NCBI GenBank assembly: GCA_041946865.1
Contig: JBHGBF010000007.1
Location: 1-52,695, forward strand
Direction: 5' to 3'
Source of the DNA: RPQK01 sp041946865
GTDB taxonomy: Bacteria > Acidobacteriota > UBA6911 > RPQK01
DNA length: 52,695 nucleotides
Shown here: positions 29,089-37,502 of the stretch, piece after piece
Layout: each line of letters starts with the position of its first letter
Position numbering within the stretch: position 1 is the first letter of the stretch
Notes under the pieces: model-generated
The model's input: only the letters and a program-made list of their open reading frames with translations
What the model was told of the DNA's origin: nothing
The model's database searches: none
Program-made: the position numbers and the translations under genes

Positions 29089-29098
29089 GTAGCTAGCT
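29089..29098 (-). promoter_or_regulatory. One-mismatch copy of the GCTAGCTATC motif
   Basis: The minus strand reads GCTAGCTACC, one base from the motif found four times elsewhere. It lies upstream of the minus-strand receptor remnant, so it may be the relic of that gene's control region. A GCTAGC at 29082 stands next to it. Confidence 0.25.
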
Positions 29099-29112
29099 CT
29101 GCGCGGTGAGTC

Positions 29113-29287
29113 TTTTGGGAGTGCGGCGGCAGAAGGAGTCCGAGACTTTATCAGGACTCCTGGCGACGCCGCTTTGGCCGGGCAAGATCCTGCCAGCCAC
29201 CAGCCGTCGGCACGATCTCGCAGGGCCAAAGCGGCGTCGCCTCGACGCCTGATAAAGCATCGGCGTCTCGTTGCCACCGCACTCCAA
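29113..29287. repeat. GGAGTGCGG-ended palindromic element, copy 1
   Basis: The 175-bp element begins TTTTGGGAGTGCGGCGGCAG and ends GCCACCGCACTCCAAA. The two halves are imperfect reverse complements across most of their length, including CGACGCCGCTTTGGCC on the left and GGCCAAAGCGGCGTCG on the right. It ends 28 bp from the minus-strand stop at 29316. A further CCGCCGCAGTCCAAAAAA fragment follows it. Confidence 0.85.
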
Positions 29288-29315
29288 ACAAGCCGCCGCA
29301 GTCCAAAAAAGCTGC

Positions 29316-31271
29316 TCACGGCTTTTGCTGCAAATACACCGCCTTGGCCTTCTGAAACAGCTTCATCATCTCCGCTTTTTGGCCGGAGTCAGGGATGTTT
29401 GCCTTGGATTGCACCCAATTCAGGGCTTCATCAATCCAGGTGACAAACAGGGCGGCATCCTTGGGCGAGGAACAGCGCGAACCCTCCACATCGAGGTAAA
29501 CCGGGCTCGCATGAGCCATGATCGGGATCCCTCGGGCCGAATTAGGAATGATATGTGCAGCGCTGGCGCGAGCCGCTATCCAAGAGCTTCCCTCCACAGG
29601 GACCTTAGCCTCGAACACCAGTTCTCTCGACTTTTCGGCGTTCTCTTTCACAGCCACGATTTTCCCACCCCGGATGATCTCGACCCGTTCGACCGGTATG
29701 CGGGAAGATATGCGCACTCGCACGTCAATCAGGTCGCCTTTTTTTGCCCGAATCGTATCTCCAGGTTGTATGCCTTTCCCGGCTGTAAAGAACAGCATGG
29801 GCCCGGTTGTGACAAAATTCCGTCCGGCGCGGATTCCATCGACCCAGGCCTGATACGTAAAAGCCCCCTTCAACTTGACGTACGTTCTCGGTGTCCCTAT
29901 GACCTGGGTGTTCCACATCTTGTCGGTCCCGGCGGCTGCCGGAAGACGGAATCCACAGTTCAGAAATCCGTACCAGACATCGGCCGGCACCAGCAGGTTA
30001 TCCCGGGATGCGAACGAGTCGCGGGCCGTCATCAAATCGATGGAATCGAGTTTTCCCAATGCCACGTCGACGGCAAGCTCGCCTTTCGGATACGGGAAGT
30101 GGGCCCAGCTGACCAGGCCACCCTGCGCGTGGGCTTCATCAGCAATCCGGGCCATCGGCGGGTAGTCGATCCCTCCCGGAACCCCTTCCTGCGGGCCTCC
30201 CCACGAAAGCGGGTACACAAGTCGCTTGAGGTTGAGCAGAATCGTATGACCCAGAAAACCGTGGCGGCTTTCCTCACTCACGTACACGATATTCCGCGAA
30301 TCCGAAACCCGATCGGGGACGCCGGTAAAATGGCCGACTGAAGTGATCAACTCTCTCAGCTTGGTGGCCAGTACATTGACTACGTTAAGGTCCTCTCCCC
30401 GTGCCTCCAACATAGCGGTGTGCGGGTCGAGGAAGTGAACGTGAGTATCGCCGGAATACCAGCCGTCTTTTTCGGCATGCGACCAGCGCTTGAGTTTGAT
30501 ATCGAGGGTGGAGCAGCCGTTTTGGGACACCTCGAAATCCTGTACTGCGGGTTCGTACTCGATTCCCCTCACCGTTTCGACACTGTAGCGACCTTCAGGC
30601 AGCGGGAGAATGAAATCGGGATCGACATAGGCATAAGTTCTTTCACCGAAAACCAAGTCCCGGCCGACGTCTTCTCTCCAGCCCGTTACGACGTTCTTTT
30701 CGTGACCCTGGGGCGGCCAGTAGCGTTTCCGGCTGTCTTCCACGTGAACCCGGGCACACACCGGCTCCCCGGTGTCCGCGTCCCGCAAGCGGACAGCCAC
30801 CGGATAGAGCTTGTATCGCTCGGGCAGATCCGGCGCGGTCAACTCGGTCGGGAGCACTCCATTCCGAGCAGTCGAGATCCTCCAGACTGTCCAGCCTTGG
30901 GCCGTCTGCCGGAGAGTCAAACTGAAGGCCGTGCTGAAGGCACCTCTTCCGCGAGTCCAGATGACAGGTTGGACTCGAATGCCTCCTTCAACGGGCTCGT
31001 AGTGCGCGTACTTCAACACGATCTTCGCATCGGAGACCTGGGCCATCGTGGGGCCGAAGGATTGAAGGTAAGCGTCGCGCTGCGTCCTCCCGTTGAAGGT
31101 CATTTCCTGATCCAGGACTCCCTTCAACTCCTCGATATCAGCGTTAGCCATGGCGTGGGTCCAGGTGTAGAGCGCCAGACGCGCCCCCTCCATCGCGGGC
31201 GTCTCGTGAGCCAGGAGAGAGGTCGTAACGAGGACGACTGACAGCAGGAGCAGCATCTTCGAACGGAACAT
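29316..31271 (-). CDS. Exported CehA/McbA-type PHP metallohydrolase with NTF2-like N-terminus
   Basis: A 651-residue secreted protein. ATG 31271 is chosen because AGAAGGGTGAAG precedes it and a Sec signal follows (MFRSKMLLLLSVVLVTTSLLA). Residues 25-140 look like an NTF2/DUF4440-type fold (WTHAMANADIEELKGVLDQE). A small beta domain follows, then from about 270 a PHP-type metal-binding domain: DTHVHF (D275, H277, H279), WAHFPYPKGE and AAGTDKMW. This arrangement fits the CehA/McbA family, named after carbaryl hydrolase, in which most members have unknown substrates. It is the last gene of the minus-strand set starting at 35212. It resembles the protein at 37503 in the catalytic half (WADTHVHF, GGTDKM, RTYVK). 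Confidence 0.85.
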   Translation of the reverse strand: MFRSKMLLLLSVVLVTTSLLAHETPAMEGARLALYTWTHAMANADIEELKGVLDQEMTFNGRTQRDAYLQSFGPTMAQVSDAKIVLKYAHYEPVEGGIRVQPVIWTRGRGAFSTAFSLTLRQTAQGWTVWRISTARNGVLPTELTAPDLPERYKLYPVAVRLRDADTGEPVCARVHVEDSRKRYWPPQGHEKNVVTGWREDVGRDLVFGERTYAYVDPDFILPLPEGRYSVETVRGIEYEPAVQDFEVSQNGCSTLDIKLKRWSHAEKDGWYSGDTHVHFLDPHTAMLEARGEDLNVVNVLATKLRELITSVGHFTGVPDRVSDSRNIVYVSEESRHGFLGHTILLNLKRLVYPLSWGGPQEGVPGGIDYPPMARIADEAHAQGGLVSWAHFPYPKGELAVDVALGKLDSIDLMTARDSFASRDNLLVPADVWYGFLNCGFRLPAAAGTDKMWNTQVIGTPRTYVKLKGAFTYQAWVDGIRAGRNFVTTGPMLFFTAGKGIQPGDTIRAKKGDLIDVRVRISSRIPVERVEIIRGGKIVAVKENAEKSRELVFEAKVPVEGSSWIAARASAAHIIPNSARGIPIMAHASPVYLDVEGSRCSSPKDAALFVTWIDEALNWVQSKANIPDSGQKAEMMKLFQKAKAVYLQQKP

Positions 31272-31290
31272 GATCTTCACCCTTCTGTCG

Positions 31291-31361
31291 TTTTCGACAG
31301 GATTAACAGGATTCACAGGATTGAGTGAAATCCTGTTAATCCTGTTAATCCTGTCAGAAAA
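31291..31361. repeat. GACAGGATTAACAGGATT inverted repeat, second copy
   Basis: Arms of about 32 bases lie at 31291-31322 and 31329-31361, with one or two mismatches and a 6-base loop. It fills most of the gap between the propeller gene and the CehA-type gene and so lies in the leader of the latter, on the mRNA if both are co-transcribed. It could separate expression of the two genes. Confidence 0.85.
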
Positions 31362-31366
31362 GAAGC

Positions 31367-32563
31367 TCAACGTGATCCCGCGCCATTGAAAACGATTTCG
31401 TGCATGGACAAAGCGTACCGGCACTGCGGCGGGTTTGGCTCGCCGCCTCTGTAATTGGCGGAACAAACCAGCCAGGCAGTTTTCCCGTCTTCGCTGATGA
31501 ATCTGGCCGGGATGGCAGGGAAATACGATTGCGGTCCCCAGTTTCGCAGGTAATGCACCATCTCATACGGTCCGGTGATCCGAGCCGACTCCCAGAGAAC
31601 GAGCGCATTGTAGCTGAGATTGTCCTCTCTTTCCTGAAGGCGCGCGGTCATGAGGATGTATCTCTTCAACCCCGGTATGTACGTGATGCTCTCGCTTCCG
31701 AGATGCTTGGCCCAGCTGAGAATCGGCCTGCTATCCTCGACCCTCCCGCTCCACCGCGGTTGGCCCGCGTCATCATGCCCGGCAAAAAACTCATAGGCGG
31801 CGGGGTCGGTGACTTCTTCCGGTCGGGCTTCGACCCTGCAAAGATAGATGGCATCTCCCTTGTCCCAGTTGTTCTTGGTTCCGGGAACTGAATTCCCGTG
31901 CGCACTCAAGTAGATTCGACCGTCGGGTGAGAGTCGATTGTCCTGTCCGAAAACTACTGCATGGGGCACCCGGAATTTGGCCTGGCCTCGTTCATCAAAG
32001 AAGTTGCGGTCCGGGTCTCTTGCATCAACCCAGTGGGGGTCGGACCACTTCGGCTTCAACTGCTCGGTAAAATGATCCCAGTCCTTCGAGTAGCGAAAAC
32101 CCTCAAAGTGGCCGATGTCGTTGAAGGCCGAATAGCTTCCTATGTAAAAAACGCCGTTCGCGATCACGCTGACGCACGGGTAGTACTGCGGCCCGCTGTG
32201 AATTTTGCCAAGATTCACCACACTCAGATTTAACGGATCCTCACCGGTGATCTTGGCCTGGCCGATGCACTGGACCAGAAAGTTTGAATTGCAGAAGTAC
32301 CCGTCAATGGATCCATCGGTCCAGGCGGAATAGTTGTTTCCGTCGGCGGCCCAGGTGAGGTACCAGGTATCAGCCTTCGTGTAGTTGGCATACCGGCCGG
32401 TAAACGAGATTCCGGTGATCTGCTGCGACTGCTTGAAAGAGCATCCTGCGGGCGGGTCATCAGGCCAGATGTAGGGACGGTATTCCGTGTTGACGGCTGA
32501 ATCGCTCTTCTGCGGAAAGCTGGCCGCGGACAGCAGAGCGATCACCAGCAAGACAAGCGCCAT
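31367..32563 (-). CDS. Exported beta-propeller protein, DUF4185/sialidase-like
   Basis: A 398-residue secreted protein with a short signal (about 1-16). Repeated blades contain Trp/Asp-rich turns: DTWYLTWAADGNNYSAWTDG, GVFYIGSYSAF, RIYLSAHGNS and KRYILMTARL. The first of these recalls DUF4185, which in several Gram-positive and mycobacterial proteins has a five-bladed propeller and glycan-cleaving activity, but my match is by eye. Cysteines at about 41, 90, 98 and 128 may form disulfides. The start ATG comes one base after the stop of the DJ-1-like gene, so the two are tightly coupled. A glycoside hydrolase or glycan-binding role is an inference. Confidence 0.7.
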   Translation of the reverse strand: MALVLLVIALLSAASFPQKSDSAVNTEYRPYIWPDDPPAGCSFKQSQQITGISFTGRYANYTKADTWYLTWAADGNNYSAWTDGSIDGYFCNSNFLVQCIGQAKITGEDPLNLSVVNLGKIHSGPQYYPCVSVIANGVFYIGSYSAFNDIGHFEGFRYSKDWDHFTEQLKPKWSDPHWVDARDPDRNFFDERGQAKFRVPHAVVFGQDNRLSPDGRIYLSAHGNSVPGTKNNWDKGDAIYLCRVEARPEEVTDPAAYEFFAGHDDAGQPRWSGRVEDSRPILSWAKHLGSESITYIPGLKRYILMTARLQEREDNLSYNALVLWESARITGPYEMVHYLRNWGPQSYFPAIPARFISEDGKTAWLVCSANYRGGEPNPPQCRYALSMHEIVFNGAGSR

Positions 32564-32564
32564 G

Positions 32565-33230
32565 TTATTTTCCCCGCACTTTCTCGCGGATCGCCGGGAT
32601 CAGCAGCGTGAAGAGGTCCGGCAGGTCGTCGGGACCAACGGCAGTCACGAGATTTCCGTCGCGGACGGCCGCGTTGGCGACGTAGTACGCTCCCGCATTG
32701 TGAATGTCGGTCGATATCTCCAGAGGGCCGGCAACGGTTCGACCTTTCACCTGGTAAGCCGAAATCAGGATCCAGGCGGCGTGGCCGATCGTCGCCACGA
32801 CTATTCCTTCCTTCAGCGCCTTGCGCAGCAGGTTAAGCGCCGGCTGGTGCCCCCGGAGCGTGGCTGCGGCCCAGAGGCCTCCGGGGATGTAGACGACATC
32901 GAAAGGCTTTTGCGCTACCTCCTCGATGGTCGTACTGACAATGGCGGGCAAGCCGTCTTTGCCGTAGAGGCCCGCACCGCGGACCGCTCCCGTCTCGGGC
33001 CCGGCTACGACAACGTCCGCCCCATCCTCACGAAAGCGATAATAGGGAAACCAGAATTCGTGGTCCTGGTATCCCTCGGCGATGATGATAACGACCCGGT
33101 ATCTTTGAGGCGGCGTCTCCGGCTGATCAACTCCCAGAACCGACTCGCAGCAGACCGCCAAAGCCGTGAGGGAAAGAAGGCCAAGAATTGCTCTCTGGCT
33201 CATTTTCATCCGCCTTTTCTTCGTCCACAT
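32565..33230 (-). CDS. Exported DJ-1/PfpI-like protein lacking the usual cysteine
   Basis: A 221-residue protein of the DJ-1/PfpI glutamine-amidotransferase-like fold, with an N-terminal signal (about 8-33). The conserved acidic residue appears as E52 in IIIAEGYQDHEF. The segment where family members have the nucleophile (usually ICHG) reads VVATIGHAAWIL, so Cys is replaced by G149. YIPGGLWA and the final PDLFTLLIPAI helix are as expected. Loss of the cysteine argues against the normal protease, glyoxalase or deglycase chemistry; a binding role is possible. Its ATG overlaps the upstream stop as TGATG, and the next gene starts one base after its own stop. Confidence 0.85.
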   Translation of the reverse strand: MWTKKRRMKMSQRAILGLLSLTALAVCCESVLGVDQPETPPQRYRVVIIIAEGYQDHEFWFPYYRFREDGADVVVAGPETGAVRGAGLYGKDGLPAIVSTTIEEVAQKPFDVVYIPGGLWAAATLRGHQPALNLLRKALKEGIVVATIGHAAWILISAYQVKGRTVAGPLEISTDIHNAGAYYVANAAVRDGNLVTAVGPDDLPDLFTLLIPAIREKVRGK

Positions 33231-35212
33231 CAGAAAATCCCCGGCCTTACTTCCACTACAGCTTCTGCGATTTGACCGAGGTGTTTCCCGTCCGTAATCA
33301 CATCAGCCGTGATAGCCGTTCTCACCACCGAGGACGGGTAGTCGGATGGGACAGTGATCCTCACCTTTGCCGACGCTGTCTCCCGCGCCGGAACCTCCAA
33401 GCGGACACTGGCGGGTTGACTTTGCCACCCGGGAGGCAGGACGAGCGTGGCTTGAAGCTTTAGAGGCCGTGCACGGTGATTCCTGACGCGGATTTCCGCA
33501 GGCTTGCTCGTACCCGGCAGGATGACCATCTGGTAGGGGTAGATGTGGACCCAAGAGGGATCAAGACCGAAATCAGTATCGGAGTCGGCAATCAGAGACT
33601 GAAAATGCTGCTGCTGCCGCACCAGACGCCTTTCCAGCTTGGCTGCATCCTCCTTGGTCATTTGGAAAGCCTCTCCGTGTCCAGGAGCAATCAATTCAGG
33701 CTCGAAGTCCATCATGGTCCGGAGCGAGCGCAGGTGATCATCGCTCTTCACCTCATTGCGGTAGATCAGGTTATGACGGGCCGTCTCCTGGTTGGGGTTT
33801 CGGGCGAAGAAGTTGTCGCCGGTAAAGGCTACGCGTCTGCCGTCAATGGTGACGAACATCGCCATCTGGAAGTTGGTGTGGCCGGGGGAATGGACCACTC
33901 TGAATTCGAACTCCTCCCAGCAAAAGGTCTCCCCGTTGCGGATCGTCCGATCGACTCTGATCGGCTCGGGCATGACGCAACCTATGTTCCGGGCACGCGG
34001 GTTTTGCAGAATGTCCACCATGTTCTCGTAGCACCAGATCTTAGTCCCGTGATGGCGGGTCAGGTGCGGGAAGCCGTTCAGGTGGTCGTCGTGCATGTGG
34101 CTGGGCATCGCGACATCGATTTGCTTGAGTCCGTGGCGCGCCTTCAACAGGGGAATGCTGTGCTCGATGAACCGGAGTCTGTCAAAAGTGCTGGTAGCTG
34201 CGGTGAAAACCCGGATGAAATTCCCGCTGGCAGCGCCATAGTCGACGAACAGGGCCTTGCCGCTGTCACTGATGATGGCGTAGAAGTTTGACGCTGTCTG
34301 GCTATGCCCGATCAAGTGCGGGCTGAGTACGGTAGGCGTGTTTTGGCTTGTAAGTCCTGCGCCCGGCCAGAACTTATACCAGGCCTCCAGTTTATGCTTC
34401 AACTCCTCCATAGCTGGCAGGGGATCTGAGATCGGAGATCCGTGGGAGGGGCAGACCAACTCCGGTTTCGCCTCCGCCAGATTGTCCAATGTGGAGACCA
34501 GGAGATCCACTCCCTCGGAACTGCCGTAAAAATACTGGAGGTCATACAGATTCTGGACTTTGCCCGGCGAGTGAATCACATCACCGGAGAAAGCCACTTT
34601 CTTGCCGTCGATGGTGGTGACCAAGGTGATGGAACCGGCCGTGTGCCCGGGAGTGGGTAGAACGAAGAACTCGTACGAACCCCAGAGAAACGTGTCGTAA
34701 TCCCGCAGAGTTCCGCCAACAGGCACATTCCTGGTCAGGGAGTAAAAATCGTTCCGAACCGCGTAGAGGTGATAGATCTGCCGGTTTCTCCAGAAGTTTT
34801 CCGCGTCTTCGAAGAGGTGACGTTCGTGGGCGGGGACGAATACCGGGATGCGCTGCTTTACGGCCCGCAGGTCGCCTTGGGCCTGATCCCGGTGAAAATG
34901 CGTATGAAGAATTTTGTCGATTTTCGATATCCCGAGCTTAGAGGCGACATCGAGAATCTGTCCCGAGCCGAAATCGATAGTCAATGCCCGGTTCCCGTCT
35001 TTGATGACGTATACATTGCACGTGTCCTCGATCAGAAACAGATTCTCGCTCAGGCGCGTCATCTGCCCGGCTGTTGCAGATGGCGTTTCAGTTTGAGCGC
35101 TAGCGGGCATGGTCAAACTTTCTGCTGCCAGCATCCCGGCGCCGGCAGTCCTGATAAAGCCCCGCCGTGAGAGGTTACCGTCCTGCTTGGTGATGTCGGA
35201 ATGGTTCCCCAT
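33230..35212 (-). CDS. Exported protein with two metallo-beta-lactamase-fold domains
   Basis: A 660-residue protein. ATG 35212 follows a GGGGGGAC run and opens a twin-arginine signal (LSRRGFIRTAGAGMLAAE). The first metallo-beta-lactamase-fold domain (about 50-290) has HTHFHRDQ at 103-110, where the last His of the usual HxHxDH is Gln, then PTPGHTAGS. The second domain (about 300-570) has canonical SHMHDDHLNG and HSPGHTNFQMA. The C-terminus (about 590-660) looks like a NEW3-type beta-sandwich found near glycan-active enzymes. Two such domains in one exported chain are unusual. It heads the coupled set with the DJ-1-like, propeller and CehA-type genes. Chemistry is unknown; alkyl- or aryl-sulfate hydrolysis by some members of this fold is worth noting. 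Confidence 0.85.
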   Translation of the reverse strand: MGNHSDITKQDGNLSRRGFIRTAGAGMLAAESLTMPASAQTETPSATAGQMTRLSENLFLIEDTCNVYVIKDGNRALTIDFGSGQILDVASKLGISKIDKILHTHFHRDQAQGDLRAVKQRIPVFVPAHERHLFEDAENFWRNRQIYHLYAVRNDFYSLTRNVPVGGTLRDYDTFLWGSYEFFVLPTPGHTAGSITLVTTIDGKKVAFSGDVIHSPGKVQNLYDLQYFYGSSEGVDLLVSTLDNLAEAKPELVCPSHGSPISDPLPAMEELKHKLEAWYKFWPGAGLTSQNTPTVLSPHLIGHSQTASNFYAIISDSGKALFVDYGAASGNFIRVFTAATSTFDRLRFIEHSIPLLKARHGLKQIDVAMPSHMHDDHLNGFPHLTRHHGTKIWCYENMVDILQNPRARNIGCVMPEPIRVDRTIRNGETFCWEEFEFRVVHSPGHTNFQMAMFVTIDGRRVAFTGDNFFARNPNQETARHNLIYRNEVKSDDHLRSLRTMMDFEPELIAPGHGEAFQMTKEDAAKLERRLVRQQQHFQSLIADSDTDFGLDPSWVHIYPYQMVILPGTSKPAEIRVRNHRARPLKLQATLVLPPGWQSQPASVRLEVPARETASAKVRITVPSDYPSSVVRTAITADVITDGKHLGQIAEAVVEVRPGIF

Positions 35213-35298
35213 TGTCCCCCCAGTTGCGTGTTTGTCCGAGCGATAGTGATATCTCAAAGGCGGGTGTGAAGTCGAGTCGCGATTCTCCAGACATATGA

Positions 35299-35308
35299 GA
35301 TAGCTAGC
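35299..35308 (-). promoter_or_regulatory. GCTAGCTATC motif, site 2
   Basis: On the minus strand the word GCTAGCTATC lies 86 bases before the ATG of the double metallo-beta-lactamase-fold gene. CGCTAAC and CACGTG words lie just upstream of it and also occur beside site 3 at 37160. Confidence 0.4.
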
Positions 35309-35349
35309 TTGGCAGCCATGGTCGTCACGTGTTAGCGACTTGGGGAACA

Positions 35350-35520
35350 GCTGTACCAGGCCAAAGCGGTGTCGCCTCAACGCCTGATAAAGCATCGGCT
35401 TCGCTCTGCCCTGCACTTGATACACATCTCTGAACCGCCGGACATAGAGAGCCGCGCACGGAGCGGACGGACTTTAGCCCGAAGCGCAGTAAGCGGGCCA
35501 CCCAGCGAGCCTATGGAGTT
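35350..35520. repeat. Composite repeat: half GGAGTGCGG-type element plus a second repeat type
   Basis: CAGGCCAAAGCGGTGTCGCC at about 35357 and the following CCTGATAAAGCATCGGC are the right half of the GGAGTGCGG-ended element, without its end. It runs into CACATCTCTGAACCGCCG and then GAGAGCCGCGCACGGAGCGG...AGCGCAGTAAGCGGGCC (about 35450-35505), which is found inverted at about 50871-50935 and cut off at the window end (52668). Between 35213 and 35711 I see no gene, only these repeats and the motif site. Confidence 0.7.
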
Positions 35521-35711
35521 CGGCAGTTGCGGATTCCCTTATCGGCACTCGGGCTGACTGGCAATCTCTCGCAACGGCTCATCGGGGTCGGACTGATCAG
35601 AGTTCGCAATGCAGGGCAAAAGAAACCCGAGATTACGATGTGGGGAACAGGCCTGGTACCCCAGCTCCCGACGGAATTCGGATTGGCCCGGTTTGACTAG
35701 CGGTACGTTTC

Positions 35712-35781
35712 TTATCCACGAATTACACGAATTACACGAAGGAACCTGCGAGTTGCTGTAATTCGTGTGATTCGTGGATAA
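35712..35781. repeat. Inverted repeat of the TTATCCACGAATTACACGAA type
   Basis: Arms 35712-35736 and 35757-35781 pair with one mismatch around a 20-base loop. It sits 8 bp past the stop of the minus-strand sulfatase at 35790, where it could act as a 3' hairpin. Confidence 0.85.
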
Positions 35782-35789
35782 TACGTGCA

Positions 35790-37133
35790 TTACCGACCCG
35801 CCGGCGGAGGAGGATTGATCTTCGGTGGGGCGGGCAGCTCTGCTTCCCATTGGGCCAACGCCGCCCTCAGCCGTGCCATGACCTCAGGCTGCTGGTAGGC
35901 GACGTTGTGCCTTTCGCTCGGGTCGGTCTCCATGTCGAACAGCATGTGAGCATGGACATCGAATACGTACTTCCACTTACCGCTCCGCACGGCCTTTTGT
36001 GTTCGTCGCGGGAAGTTAATGCGCCAGAACAGCGAACGGTCCACGACAGGGCTCTTGCCTGACAGAATCGGCAATAGATCGATTCCATCCAGACTCTTGT
36101 CAGCCGGTGGCAGCTGCCCGGCCGCCGCAAGGATGGTCGCCGTCAGGTCCATATTGACGGAGACTTGCGGCGAGATCGCCCCGGCCGGCACGTGACCCGG
36201 CCATCGGAGCAGGCACGGAACGCGCAGTCCACCTTCCCACAGCGTGGCAATGCCGTGAAAGAAGGGTTCGCCACGGGACAGCGCCTCGCCGCCGTGGTCA
36301 TGTGTATAAATAACGAGGGTGTTGTCGATTAAGCGATTCCGGTCCAGGGCTTCGAGCGTCCGAACCACCCCTTGGTCCACACATTCCACCATCGCTGCGT
36401 AGTCCTGGCGATTGCCTCGCCGCCACGTGTCCTGATCCCGGACATCCTCGGGGTGGCCGGGTCGCTGATAAGGAGGGAGAGCCGTGTGGTAGCTCAGATA
36501 GATGAAAAAAGGTTGGGTCTTGTGCTGATCGATAAACTGCACGGCCCGATCCGCGATCATCTTGGGGAGGTATCCCTGCTTCTCAACGGGAGTGGCGCTT
36601 TCATACAGCCCCGGTTCCCCGAAAAACGTCTTATGCGAGTAATTATCGACGGTCCAGTCCAGGATACCCAGGAATTCATCAAACCCGTGGGTTTTTGGCC
36701 GTGAGGCAGGATCATAGCCCAGGTGCCACTTACCGAAGGCTGCTGTGGCGTAACCGGCATTCTTGAGCCGCCGGGCAAGTGTGTTCTCGGCGGCCGGAAG
36801 CCCGACAGAGTCTTTGGTGTTTTGTACGTTCAACTCCATCCCGAAGCGCTGCGAGTATCGGCCCGCCAACAATGACGCTCGGGACGGGCTGCAGATTGGC
36901 GCGGCCGCATAAGCGTCAGTCAGGCGGATTCCCTCGCGGGCCAGTCGGTCTATTCCCGGCGTTCGAATGTCGGGAACCCCGTGGGGACCGATGTCTCCGT
37001 ACCCGATGCAGTCCGCGACGATCAGGACGACATTCGGAGCGCGCCCCGGTCCAGAATTGCCCCGCGACTTGCTTGATATCGGCAGCATGGATAACAAAAG
37101 CACGAACGGCAGAATCTTCTTCAAGCGCATCAT
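35790..37133 (-). CDS. Exported sulfatase with an altered metal site
   Basis: A 447-residue S1-type sulfatase. I place the start at ATG 37133 (MMRLKKILPF), giving a Sec signal of about 22 residues; upstream in-frame codons exist. The formylglycine cysteine is C81 in CSPSR, and GKWHLGYD is intact. The metal pair, normally DD, reads VADCIGYGD, so D41 is followed by C42. The later metal motif, usually SDNGG, reads THDHGGE. The His form is known in other sulfatases, but the Asp-to-Cys change is not typical and could weaken calcium binding or alter the substrate. The C-terminus is proline-rich (PPKINPPPPAG). It is a single gene between repeats. Confidence 0.87.
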   Translation of the reverse strand: MMRLKKILPFVLLLSMLPISSKSRGNSGPGRAPNVVLIVADCIGYGDIGPHGVPDIRTPGIDRLAREGIRLTDAYAAAPICSPSRASLLAGRYSQRFGMELNVQNTKDSVGLPAAENTLARRLKNAGYATAAFGKWHLGYDPASRPKTHGFDEFLGILDWTVDNYSHKTFFGEPGLYESATPVEKQGYLPKMIADRAVQFIDQHKTQPFFIYLSYHTALPPYQRPGHPEDVRDQDTWRRGNRQDYAAMVECVDQGVVRTLEALDRNRLIDNTLVIYTHDHGGEALSRGEPFFHGIATLWEGGLRVPCLLRWPGHVPAGAISPQVSVNMDLTATILAAAGQLPPADKSLDGIDLLPILSGKSPVVDRSLFWRINFPRRTQKAVRSGKWKYVFDVHAHMLFDMETDPSERHNVAYQQPEVMARLRAALAQWEAELPAPPKINPPPPAGR

Positions 37134-37159
37134 CCCAACTCGCTGTCCTCTAGCCACCT

Positions 37160-37169
37160 GCTAGCTATC
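37160..37169 (+). promoter_or_regulatory. GCTAGCTATC motif, site 3
   Basis: The word lies 26 bases upstream of the minus-strand sulfatase start, here in the opposite orientation to the other three sites relative to the gene. TTCGCTAAC follows it directly and CCACGTG lies 15 bases further on. Confidence 0.4.
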
Positions 37170-37227
37170 TTCGCTAACCTGTGCCACGTGTGGATTCTAC
37201 ATTCTTGGACGGTGCGACCAACCGCAT

Positions 37228-37410
37228 TTTTGGAGTGCGGTGGCAACGAGGCGCCGACGCTTTATCAGGCGTCGAGGCGACACCGCTTTGGCCAGGCAAG
37301 ATTGTGCTAATGCGGACAGGCCCCAGCCACGATCAATATTGCCAGGCCAAAGCGGCGTCACCGGTAGGCCTGATAAAACATCGGCCTCCCTCTGCCGCCG
37401 CACTCCAAAA
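37228..37410. repeat. GGAGTGCGG-ended palindromic element, copy 2
   Basis: A 183-bp element with TTTTGGAGTGCGGTGGC at the left and GCCGCCGCACTCCAAAA at the right. The inner halves also pair (GACACCGCTTTGGCC with GGCCAAAGCGGCGTC). It lies in the divergent gap between genes starting at 37133 (minus) and 37503 (plus). The remaining part of that gap shows no gene. Confidence 0.9.
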
Positions 37411-37502
37411 GACCCGTCCTTGATGGTCGCTGATAGAGCCGCTATGATGCCAGCCGACCCGCAGACTCTCGCAGTCTCGCTGCTAGAGAAGGGGATGAGG
37501 CT

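Noticed and set aside
29271..30341. Plus-strand open frame of 356 codons
   Set aside because: Antisense to the CehA-type gene at 29316 and starts within repeat DNA.
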